NCBI RefSeq assembly: GCF_001511835.1 | Contig: NZ_LN997848.1 | Span: 3,190,001-3,254,000 of the forward strand | DNA length: 64,000 nucleotides | Origin: Magnetospirillum sp. XM-1 | GTDB taxonomy: Bacteria > Pseudomonadota > Alphaproteobacteria > Rhodospirillales > Magnetospirillaceae | Direction: 5' to 3' | In this document: one piece after another, positions 18,950 through 26,020 of the stretch | Layout: each line of letters begins with the position of its first letter | How positions within the stretch are numbered: the first letter of the stretch is position 1 | The notes under the pieces: model-generated | Databases searched by the model: none | What the model was told of the DNA's origin: nothing | Seen by the model: only the letters and a program-made list of their open reading frames with translations | Made by a program: the position numbers and the translations under genes

Positions 18950-19792
18950 TCACCCCTTGCGGAACAACCCGGCGCAGGCGTCGGGGAGCGGACGGGACTG
19001 GTGATGGGGCTTGGGCGACGGCGCCGGCCAGGTGGGCCTGGCCGACCACGAGGCCAGTTCGTCGCCGCAGCCGTCGCCCTCGGGCATGGGCTTCTGGCGT
19101 TCGCAATCGGGGCTGTCGGCGGGACACGACAGCCGCACGTGGAAGTGCTCGTCATGCCCCCACCAGGGCCGCAGCTTGCGCAGCCAGTCCCGGTCGCCGC
19201 CGGCCGGAACGGCGCGGCACATGGCCTGCTTGATGGCCGGATTGACGAAGATGCGGTCCACCTGGGGCGCCCGGGCCGCCAGTTCCAGCAGCCGGGCCTG
19301 GGCCGGGGTCCACTGGTCCTCGTCGATCTCGGTGCCGTAGACCATGGAGACCGGCTTGGGCGCCTCGATCTCGGCACGGCTCAGCGGCTTGGACGGCAGG
19401 CGGAACCAGATGTCCACGTCCAGGCCGTTCTGGTGGCTGCCGTGGCCGACCGGCATGGGGCCGCCGCGCGGCTGCGCCAGATCGCCGATCAGCAGCGGTC
19501 CGGCGATCCCGTCGCCCTTGGCGACCTGGGCCAGCTCCTTGATGAAACGGATGGTGGCGGGATGGCCCCAGTTGCGGTTGCGCTGCGGGCGCAGTACCTG
19601 GAAGGCATGCTCGTCCTCGGCCAGGGCCACGGCGCCCTTGAGGCAGCCGGCGGCGGGCGAGCCGATCACCGAGGCGGGGCCCGAGGCCGGCGCCCCCACC
19701 TTGGACCAGTCGCCGCGTCCGGATTCGGCTGCCGCCGCCCCCGTCCCCAGCACCAGGGCGGACAGCGTCAGCAAGCGGGCCAGAACATGCAT
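18950..19792 (-). CDS. mepA: Penicillin-insensitive murein endopeptidase
   Basis: A 280-residue periplasmic peptidase of the MepA (M74, LAS) family, cleaving D-Ala-meso-DAP cross-links in peptidoglycan. A signal peptide ([16 protein letters not shown]...) precedes the mature part. Zinc-site motifs are seen as [15 protein letters not shown] (with H and D ligands) and HFHVRLSCP near the C-terminus. The ATG at 19792 shares one base with the stop of the HD-GYP gene (TGATG), so the two are translationally coupled, an unusual pairing of a c-di-GMP-type hydrolase with a wall hydrolase. Confidence 0.92.
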   Translation of the reverse strand: MHVLARLLTLSALVLGTGAAAAESGRGDWSKVGAPASGPASVIGSPAAGCLKGAVALAEDEHAFQVLRPQRNRNWGHPATIRFIKELAQVAKGDGIAGPLLIGDLAQPRGGPMPVGHGSHQNGLDVDIWFRLPSKPLSRAEIEAPKPVSMVYGTEIDEDQWTPAQARLLELAARAPQVDRIFVNPAIKQAMCRAVPAGGDRDWLRKLRPWWGHDEHFHVRLSCPADSPDCERQKPMPEGDGCGDELASWSARPTWPAPSPKPHHQSRPLPDACAGLFRKG

Positions 19793-20964
19793 CAGTCGAA
19801 TACCGTCTCGTCGAACCGGGCCTGAATATCGCCGATCGTGGCGACGCTGTCGATAAGGGCGGCGACGCAATCGGGATCGAACTTCACCCCGGCCTGGCTT
19901 TGCAGCAGGTCGAAGGCGGCGTCGTTGGTCCACGGCTCCTTGTAGGGCCTGGCCGAGGTCAGCGCGTCGAACACGTCGGCCACGGCGGCGATGCGGGCCT
20001 CGAGCGGAATCTCGGTCCCCTTCAGGCCGTAGGGATAGCCGCTGCCGTCCATGGCCTCGTGATGATAGGCGATGACGTTGCGCAGCATGTGGAAATGCGG
20101 CAAGGACTGCAGCCCCATGTCGCCGACCATCAGGTCGACGATTTCCACGCCCCGGGCCACGTGGCCCTTCATGACGTTGTATTCCTCGGGCGTCAGCCGC
20201 CCCGGCTTGAGCAAGATGTGGTCGGGCACCGAAATCTTGCCCAGGTCATGCAGCGGTGCGAACTGGAACAGATATTCCACGTATTCGTCGGTCAGGCCGA
20301 CGCCGGGCGCCAGCTTCAGGGCGATCGCCCGAGTATAGCGGGCCATGCGCGCCAGATGGGCGCCGGTCTCCTCGTCGCGCACGGTCGAGACCTGGCGGAT
20401 CACCTTCACCGCCGCCTGCATCATCCGCACGGTGTCGAGCTCGCGCATGATGATCTGGGCGATCAGCTCGGCATAGGGCCGCAGGCGGTGGAGCACCTGG
20501 GGGGTGAAGAATCCCGCCTCGAACGAATTGAGGAACAGGAAGCCGTAAAACACCCCCTTGGACTGGATGGGCATGGTGTAGCTGGACAGGTAGCCGGCGG
20601 CCACCAGACGCGCGGCGTGGTCCTGTCCGGCGGCGGCCACCTTGGCCAGATCGTTCAGCGTCCGCCGCCCGCCCATGGTGACCAGCCGCTTCAGGCCCGG
20701 CATTTCCGACAGCTTGGCGGTGGAATGGTCCAGCGGGCTCTCGCCGTCGCTGGAATGGATGAAGGTCTTGAGGATGTCCGACGACTCGTCGTAAAGCGCG
20801 ATGGCGATGCGGCTGAGGCCGCCCAGGGAATCGTCGCCCTTGATCTCGTCGTGAAGACAAATCAACCGCTCGGCCAGACCACGATGAGTCGCCGTCGTTG
20901 GCATCGCCGCCAGGACGCTAGTCTTCGCCGGTCTTGTCTGATCGTCACTGATCTTGATGTTCAT
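19792..20964 (-). CDS. GAF-HD-GYP domain protein, likely c-di-GMP phosphodiesterase
   Basis: A 390-residue protein with an N-terminal GAF-like domain (about residues 30-185) and a C-terminal HD-GYP domain (about 195-385). Catalytic features are complete: HDLGKISVPD for the HD metal site, YHHEAMDGSGYPYGLKG for the GYP motif, and VADVFDALTS at the end. There is no membrane segment, so it is a soluble enzyme expected to hydrolyse c-di-GMP. The ATG at 20964 lies only a few bases from the predicted transcription start of a strong promoter, so the message may be nearly leaderless; an internal ATG at 20904 is an alternative. It is translationally coupled to mepA. Confidence 0.85.
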   Translation of the reverse strand: MNIKISDDQTRPAKTSVLAAMPTTATHRGLAERLICLHDEIKGDDSLGGLSRIAIALYDESSDILKTFIHSSDGESPLDHSTAKLSEMPGLKRLVTMGGRRTLNDLAKVAAAGQDHAARLVAAGYLSSYTMPIQSKGVFYGFLFLNSFEAGFFTPQVLHRLRPYAELIAQIIMRELDTVRMMQAAVKVIRQVSTVRDEETGAHLARMARYTRAIALKLAPGVGLTDEYVEYLFQFAPLHDLGKISVPDHILLKPGRLTPEEYNVMKGHVARGVEIVDLMVGDMGLQSLPHFHMLRNVIAYHHEAMDGSGYPYGLKGTEIPLEARIAAVADVFDALTSARPYKEPWTNDAAFDLLQSQAGVKFDPDCVAALIDSVATIGDIQARFDETVFD

Positions 20965-20973
20965 CACGGATGG

Positions 20974-21003
20974 ACTATATCCGCGACTGGTCCGACCAGT
21001 CAA
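20974..21003 (-). promoter_or_regulatory. Strong promoter with a FadR/GntR-like operator in the spacer
   Basis: On the minus strand TTGACT (20998-21003) and TATAGT (20974-20979) are spaced by 18 bases, a near-consensus sigma-70 promoter firing toward the HD-GYP gene. A perfect 7-base dyad with a 3-base centre, GACTGGT-CCG-ACCAGTC, covers 20985-21001, overlapping the -35 box and filling most of the spacer. This core closely matches the known Escherichia coli FadR operator pattern (CTGGTCCGAC). A bound GntR-family repressor would block RNA polymerase. The nearby gene at 21104-22738 is an acyl-CoA synthetase. Confidence 0.6.
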
Positions 21004-21020
21004 ACCAACGAGTGGCATAT

Positions 21021-21059
21021 ACACCGAAAGAAGATCGGTGTTTCCCGGCGTATACCGGG
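21021..21059 (-). terminator. Two consecutive hairpins after the acyl-CoA synthetase gene
   Basis: Stem-loops ACACCG/CGGTGT (21021-21026 with 21036-21041) and CCCGG/CCGGG (21044-21048 with 21055-21059) follow the acyl-CoA synthetase stop on the minus strand. There is no long T-run, so termination strength is uncertain, but they sit where a terminator is needed ahead of the promoter at 20974-21003. Confidence 0.45.
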
Positions 21060-21103
21060 GCGTGCAGCCCAACCCTATCGGCCCGGCCACACGCCCCGAC
21101 GCT

Positions 21104-22738
21104 TCAGTCGGCGATTTTCTTGGCCATTTCCCGCAGGACGAATTTCTGTACCTTGCCGGTGGAGGTCTTCGGCAAATTGGTGAAGACCACGGTGCGCGGG
21201 CATTTGTAGTGGGCCAGACGCTGGCGGCAGAAGGCGATGATCTCGTCCGAGGTGACCGTCGCCCCTTCCTTCAGGCCGATGAAGGCGCAGGGCGTCTCGC
21301 CCCACTTCTCGTCGGGCCGGGCCACCACGGCGGCCTCGCCCACCGCCGGATGCTGGTAGAGCACGCCTTCCACCTCAATGGTCGAGATGTTCTCGCCGCC
21401 CGAGATGATGATGTCCTTGGAACGGTCCTTCAGCTCGATATAGCCGTCGGCGTGCCAGACGCCCAGGTCGCCGGTGTGGAACCAGCCGCCCGCAAAGGCC
21501 TCCTGGGTGGCCGAGGGATTCTTGAGGTAGCCCTTCATCACTACGTTGCCGCGGTAGAACACCTCGCCCATGGTGGCGCCGTCCTTGGGCACCGGAACCA
21601 GGGATACCGGATCGGCGACCATCATCGCCTCCTCGTTGACGTAGCGCACGCCCTGGCGCGACTTCATCTTGGCCCGCTCGTCCAGCGGCAGTTCGTCCCA
21701 CTCCTCCTTCCAGGCGCAGACGGTGGCCGGGCCATAGACCTCGGTCAGGCCGTAGACGTGGGTGATCTTGAAGCCCTGGGATTCCAGCCGGCCGATCACC
21801 GCGGCGGGCGGCGGCGCGGCGGCGGTCATGAACTCCACCGGATGGGGCAGCGGCCGGCGATCCTTCTCGGGCGCATTGATCAGCATGCCCATGACGATGG
21901 GCGCGCCGCACATGTGGGTGACCTTGTGCGTCTCGATGGCCGCGAACATATGGCCGCCGTCCACCCGGCGCAGGCAGACGTTGGTGCCGGCCAGGGCCGC
22001 CAGGGTCCAGGGGAAGCACCAGCCGTTGCAGTGGAACATGGGCAGGGTCCACAGATAGACCGGATGCCCTGTCATCCCCCAGTTGACGACATTGCCCAGC
22101 GCGTTGATGTAGGCGCCACGGTGGTGGTAGACCACGCCCTTGGGATTGCCGGTGGTGCCCGAGGTGTAGTTGAGAGCGATGGCGTCCCATTCGTCGGACG
22201 GCCAGACCCAGGCGTATTCGGGATCGCCGCCGGCGATGAACGCCTCGTACTCCATCTCGCCCAGCAATTCGCCGGTGGTCACCGCCGCGTCGTCGATGTC
22301 GATGACGATGGGCTTCTTGTCCAGGAGCGACAGCGCCTTCTTGATGGTCGGCGAGAATTCCCGGTCGGTGAGCAGCACCTTGGCCTCGCCATGCTGAAGC
22401 ATGAAGGCGATGGCTTCTGCGTCCAGGCGGATGTTCAGCGCGCAGATCACGCCGCCGGTCATGGGCACGCCGAAGGCCGCCTCGTAGGCGGCGGGCGTGT
22501 TGGCCGCCATCACCGCCACGGTGTCGCCCACCCCGATGCCCCGCGCCGCCAGGGCCGAGCCCAGCCGCCGGCACCGGTCGTAGGTCTGCTTCCAGGTATA
22601 GCGCAGATCACCGTGAATCACCGAAACGCGGTTCGGATAGACGAAGGCCGCGCGCTCGAGAAAGCCCAGCGGGCTCAGCGGCACGTAATTGGCCGGATTC
22701 TTGTCGAGATGGGTGTTGTAGGGATTGGCTGCGGACAT
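21104..22738 (-). CDS. AMP-dependent acyl-CoA synthetase (medium-chain / DmdB-like class)
   Basis: A 544-residue ANL-superfamily ligase that activates a carboxylic acid to its acyl-CoA through an acyl-AMP. The P-loop motif YTSGTTGNPKGVVYHHRG, the adenylate motif YGLTEVYGPATVC and the hinge/A8 segment around IISGGENISTIEVEG are complete, with the C-terminal catalytic lysine region STGKVQKF. It resembles the medium-chain/3-methylmercaptopropionyl-CoA ligase group more than long-chain FadD. The start has GGGAG upstream. It is divergent from the diguanylate cyclase, sharing a promoter region with an FNR-type dyad. Exact substrate is unknown. Confidence 0.88.
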   Translation of the reverse strand: MSAANPYNTHLDKNPANYVPLSPLGFLERAAFVYPNRVSVIHGDLRYTWKQTYDRCRRLGSALAARGIGVGDTVAVMAANTPAAYEAAFGVPMTGGVICALNIRLDAEAIAFMLQHGEAKVLLTDREFSPTIKKALSLLDKKPIVIDIDDAAVTTGELLGEMEYEAFIAGGDPEYAWVWPSDEWDAIALNYTSGTTGNPKGVVYHHRGAYINALGNVVNWGMTGHPVYLWTLPMFHCNGWCFPWTLAALAGTNVCLRRVDGGHMFAAIETHKVTHMCGAPIVMGMLINAPEKDRRPLPHPVEFMTAAAPPPAAVIGRLESQGFKITHVYGLTEVYGPATVCAWKEEWDELPLDERAKMKSRQGVRYVNEEAMMVADPVSLVPVPKDGATMGEVFYRGNVVMKGYLKNPSATQEAFAGGWFHTGDLGVWHADGYIELKDRSKDIIISGGENISTIEVEGVLYQHPAVGEAAVVARPDEKWGETPCAFIGLKEGATVTSDEIIAFCRQRLAHYKCPRTVVFTNLPKTSTGKVQKFVLREMAKKIAD

Positions 22739-22839
22739 CTGCGTCTCCCGATTGTCGTCCGTTTCAGGCCTTTGCGGCGCATCGTTGCCCCAGGAGCATG
22801 CGGCTGGAATGAATGCTTTTCAACCGGGATTTGCCATGC

Positions 22840-22853
22840 TTGACCATTGTCAA
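22840..22853. promoter_or_regulatory. FNR/FixK-type dyad TTGAC-N4-GTCAA
   Basis: The 14-base element TTGACCATTGTCAA is a perfect dyad fitting the TTGA-N6-TCAA pattern recognised by FNR/FixK-family regulators. It lies in the shared upstream region, about 100 bases from the acyl-CoA synthetase start and 70 bases from the diguanylate cyclase start. Oxygen-linked control of one or both genes is an inference. Confidence 0.5.
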
Positions 22854-22922
22854 AATGGGGTTTTTCCAATACCCTCCGGCCCGGTGTGAGGACGGGAACT
22901 CACGTAGTGCGGGAGATGGGCG

Positions 22923-24158
22923 GTGGACGGATCCGGACAGATGCAGAGCGACCTGATCGATGCCAACGGCGACGGCCAAAAGGGCTGGCGCTCCTTCGCC
23001 GCCCACCTGTTCGCCCCCATCAAGATCACCTGGGGCCAGTTCTTTGACCTGCTGGTGCCGCTGCGCCACTCTCCCCACATCCGCCGCCACGCCGCGTCGG
23101 TGATCATCTCGCGCATTCAGCTGGTGGCCGCCATCTTCGCGGTGATGGTGCCGCTGTGGTCGGTCATCGACTGGTTCGTCTTCCCCTGGCCGCAATGGGC
23201 GATGATGACCACGCTGCGCCTGGGCTCGGGCCTGATCTTCCTGCTGCTGGCCTGGCCGTGGGACATCACCAAGACCCGGCTGCAGGCCGATTCCATGCTG
23301 ATGGCCATGCTGCTGGTCCCGCCGGTGTTCTACTTGATCTCCATCAAGGTGACCGAGGACTTGGCCGTCACCGGCGTCGCCCTGCTGGTCACCAAGCTCT
23401 ACGCCCTGATGCCCAACATCGTCCTGGCCGGCCTGGCGATCTTTCCGCTGACCGCCTTCGAGGTGGCGCTGTTCTCCGCCCCGGCCTTCGTCTTCGCGGT
23501 GCTCGGCCTCTTGATGGGCGGCCAGACGCTCTCCATGGACGTGCACGGCCCCATGTTCTGGCTGATGGTGCTGGTGATGGGCGTGGCCATGTTCTCGGGC
23601 ATGAGCCAGCTTCACTACATCACCGCCCTGGTCAACCGCGCCATGATCGACCCGCTGACCGGCGCCTACACCCGGCGGTCGGGTGGCGAGGCGCTGGACC
23701 TGCAGTTCCGGCTGTCGGCCATGCGCAACACGCCCTTGTCCATCGCCTTCTTCGATCTCGACAAGTTCAAGTCCATCAACGACACCTACGGCCACGAGGA
23801 AGGCGACAAGGCCTTGCGGACCCTGGCCGACAACCTGCGCCAGGGATTGCGGCGCGGCGACGTGCTGGTGCGCTGGGGCGGCGAGGAATTCGTCGCCATT
23901 CTGACCGACACCAATGCCGAGGGCGCGCGCATCCTGATGGAGCGCCTGCGCACCAGCGGCTTCGGACCGCGCCCCGACGGCAATCCCATGACCGCCTCCA
24001 TCGGCGTGGCCGAACGCCAAGCCGACAGCGCGGCGGACTGGCCGCGCCTGATCGAGCTGGCCGACCAGCGCATGTACGAAGCAAAACGCTCGGGCCGCGA
24101 CCGCGCCGTGCTGCCCGCGGGCCAGACCCTGGTGTTCGGCGACAAGCCCATCTTCTAA
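22923..24158 (+). CDS. Membrane-bound diguanylate cyclase (GGDEF)
   Basis: A 411-residue diguanylate cyclase. The N-terminal half (about residues 55-235) contains five or six hydrophobic segments forming a membrane sensor with no recognised ligand pocket. The C-terminal GGDEF domain (about 240-405) is intact: DPLTGAYTRRSG at the start, FDLDKFKSINDTYGHEEGD, and the active loop RWGGEEFVAIL. An inhibitory I-site RRGD lies the correct five residues before GGEEF, so product feedback is expected. The GTG at 22923 has GGGAGA upstream; an ATG at 22941 is an alternative start. It makes c-di-GMP from two GTP. Confidence 0.9.
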   Translation: MDGSGQMQSDLIDANGDGQKGWRSFAAHLFAPIKITWGQFFDLLVPLRHSPHIRRHAASVIISRIQLVAAIFAVMVPLWSVIDWFVFPWPQWAMMTTLRLGSGLIFLLLAWPWDITKTRLQADSMLMAMLLVPPVFYLISIKVTEDLAVTGVALLVTKLYALMPNIVLAGLAIFPLTAFEVALFSAPAFVFAVLGLLMGGQTLSMDVHGPMFWLMVLVMGVAMFSGMSQLHYITALVNRAMIDPLTGAYTRRSGGEALDLQFRLSAMRNTPLSIAFFDLDKFKSINDTYGHEEGDKALRTLADNLRQGLRRGDVLVRWGGEEFVAILTDTNAEGARILMERLRTSGFGPRPDGNPMTASIGVAERQADSAADWPRLIELADQRMYEAKRSGRDRAVLPAGQTLVFGDKPIF

Positions 24159-24193
24159 AAGCCCTCAGACGCCGGGCGCTTCGCTTGGCTTTC

Positions 24194-24281
24194 CGCGGCA
24201 TAAGCCGCGCGGCCCCTTGGGCCTAGTCAAGGCTCGACTCATCGAGCCTTGACAGCAGCGTCCGTCCGGAGTGCTGTCAAG
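24194..24281 (+). promoter_or_regulatory. Array of hairpins with two mutually exclusive folds ahead of the lipid kinase
   Basis: Four inverted repeats follow one another. CGCGGC/GCCGCG (24194-24199 with 24204-24209) and GGCCC/GGGCC (from about 24211 to 24223) are small. Then 24226-24237 pairs perfectly with 24242-24253 (12 bp, 4-base loop), and 24248-24257 pairs perfectly with 24272-24281 (10 bp). Bases 24248-24253 belong to both of the last two stems, so only one can form at a time. The second ends 2 bases before the ATG at 24284. It could be a switch or a palindromic repeat element; no T-run is seen. Confidence 0.55.
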
Positions 24282-24283
24282 AC

Positions 24284-25189
24284 ATGAGACTGGCCCTCGT
24301 CATCAACCGCTCCGCCGGAACCTTCCGGCGCCTGCCCCTCGAATCCACGGTGGCGGCCATCGCCGCCGCCCTGGGCCAAGCCGGGCACGTGGTCCGCACC
24401 GAGATCGTCGGGCGGCGCGAACTGGCCCGCACCCTGTCGGCCCTGGCGGAGAGCCGGGACGTGGATTGCGTGGTGGTGGGCGGCGGCGACGGCACCATCC
24501 TGACCGCGATCGTCGCCGGGCTGGGCCGCGACAAGCCGCTGGGCATCCTGCCCCTGGGCACGCTCAACCTGTTCGCCCGCGACCTGGGCCTGCCGCTCGA
24601 TCCGGTGGAGGCCGCCGCCATCCTGGCCGGGGCCACGGCCCGCGACATCGATCTGGCCGAGGTCAACGGCCTGCCCTTCGCCATCTGGGCCTCCATGGGC
24701 ATGCATCCCTGGGTGGTGCGCCGCCGCGACCACATGCAGCGGGGCGGCATCGCCAAGGGCCGCGCCATGCTGCTGGCGGCGCTCAGGGCCTTTCGCCGCT
24801 TTCCCCTGATCGACGTGACGCTGGCGCTGCCCGAGGGCAGCGTCACCGTCTCGACCCCCATGCTGTTCATCACCAACAATCCCTGGCGCGAAGAGCCCCT
24901 GCCCCTGTCGCGCGAGGCGCTCGACACCGGCAAGCTGGTGATCCACGTGGCCGCCTGCTCCGGCCGCCTGTCGCTGCTGTGGCTGTTCGCCGAGGCGGTG
25001 ATCGGCCACTGGCGGGCCAGCCCACGCCTCAAGACCTTCACCACCGAGCAGGTCCGCGTCACCAGCCGCAAGCGCCGCATGATGGTGTCGCTGGACGGCG
25101 AGGTGACGGTGATGAGCGCGCCGCTGGTGTTCCGCGCCCGGCCCAAGGCGCTCAAAGTGCTGATGCCGGAGCGGGGGGAACCGGCGTGA
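24284..25189 (+). CDS. Diacylglycerol kinase-family lipid kinase
   Basis: A 301-residue DAGK-catalytic-domain protein (YegS/BmrU-like), expected to phosphorylate a lipid alcohol at the inner membrane. The nucleotide motif VVVGGGDGTILTA is at about residues 65-77, followed by GILPLGTLNLFARDLG, and the C-terminal beta-sandwich domain contains MVSLDGEVTVM. The start ATG at 24284 has only a distant GGAG (24268-24271) as a ribosome-binding candidate, placed in the loop of an upstream hairpin. Its stop overlaps the GTG start of the metallophosphoesterase (GTGA), so these are co-expressed. Confidence 0.87.
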   Translation: MRLALVINRSAGTFRRLPLESTVAAIAAALGQAGHVVRTEIVGRRELARTLSALAESRDVDCVVVGGGDGTILTAIVAGLGRDKPLGILPLGTLNLFARDLGLPLDPVEAAAILAGATARDIDLAEVNGLPFAIWASMGMHPWVVRRRDHMQRGGIAKGRAMLLAALRAFRRFPLIDVTLALPEGSVTVSTPMLFITNNPWREEPLPLSREALDTGKLVIHVAACSGRLSLLWLFAEAVIGHWRASPRLKTFTTEQVRVTSRKRRMMVSLDGEVTVMSAPLVFRARPKALKVLMPERGEPA

Positions 25190-25983
25190 AAACCGTCGCC
25201 CACCTCTCCGACCTGCATTTCGGCCGCACCGATTCCAAGGTGGTGGCGGCCCTGCTGCACGATCTGCAGCACCAGCGGCCCGATCTGGTCATCGTGTCGG
25301 GCGACCTCACCCAGCGGGCCCGCTCGCACCAGTTCGCCGAGGCCCGCGCCTTCCTCTCGCACTGCCCCGCCCCCGCTTTGGTGGTGCCCGGCAACCACGA
25401 TCTGGAGCCCCTCTACCGCCCGTGGAACCGCATCTTCCGGCCGCGCGCCAAGTTCCACAAGCACCTGCCCGGCCATGATTCCATGCCGGTCTGGCAAGAC
25501 GAATCCCTGGTGGCCATCGGCCTGGACAGCACCCGCTCGCGGCGCTGGAAGTCCGGCGCGCTGAAGGGCGCCCACCTCGACCACCTGGAAGCCACCCTGG
25601 ACGGCGCGGCCCCCGGGGCGGTGCGGCTGGTGTTCCTTCACCATCCCCCCTCCACCGCATCCGGCGGCCACCCCTACGAGGTTCTGGTCGAGCACGGCAT
25701 CGACGCGGTGCTCACGGGGCATGTCCACCACGCCCATGTGGAACTGATCAACGGCCAGCACGGCCGGTCCCTGGTGCTGGTCCAGGCCACCACCGCCTGC
25801 TCCACCCGGCTGCGCGAGGATTCCAACGGTTATTGCCTGCTGCGCTTCGATTCCGACCATATGGAAGTGGCGATCCGGGGCTGGACCGGCGACGTGTTCC
25901 ATACCGTCCGCCATCACTGGTTCGAGAAGCGGGCGGGCACCTGGCGCACGGTTCCCCGCCCCCACCACGTCTTTCCGGCTTGA
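25186..25983 (+). CDS. Calcineurin-like metallophosphoesterase
   Basis: A 265-residue binuclear-metal phosphoesterase of the CpdA/Icc-like branch. All metal motifs are present: SDLHFGR (D, H), SGDLTQRAR (D), VPGNHDLEPLY (N, H), LHHPPS (H) and GHVHHAHVE (H, H). No signal peptide or membrane segment is present. The GTG at 25186 overlaps the lipid kinase stop by 4 bases, implying coupled production and perhaps a linked lipid-phosphate or nucleotide substrate. Known relatives act on cyclic nucleotides, UDP-lipids or phospholipids, and the sequence does not decide which. Confidence 0.88.
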   Translation: MKTVAHLSDLHFGRTDSKVVAALLHDLQHQRPDLVIVSGDLTQRARSHQFAEARAFLSHCPAPALVVPGNHDLEPLYRPWNRIFRPRAKFHKHLPGHDSMPVWQDESLVAIGLDSTRSRRWKSGALKGAHLDHLEATLDGAAPGAVRLVFLHHPPSTASGGHPYEVLVEHGIDAVLTGHVHHAHVELINGQHGRSLVLVQATTACSTRLREDSNGYCLLRFDSDHMEVAIRGWTGDVFHTVRHHWFEKRAGTWRTVPRPHHVFPA

Positions 25984-26020
25984 TGCCTCCGGCATTTGCG
26001 GGCATGGAAGGGTGATGAAT

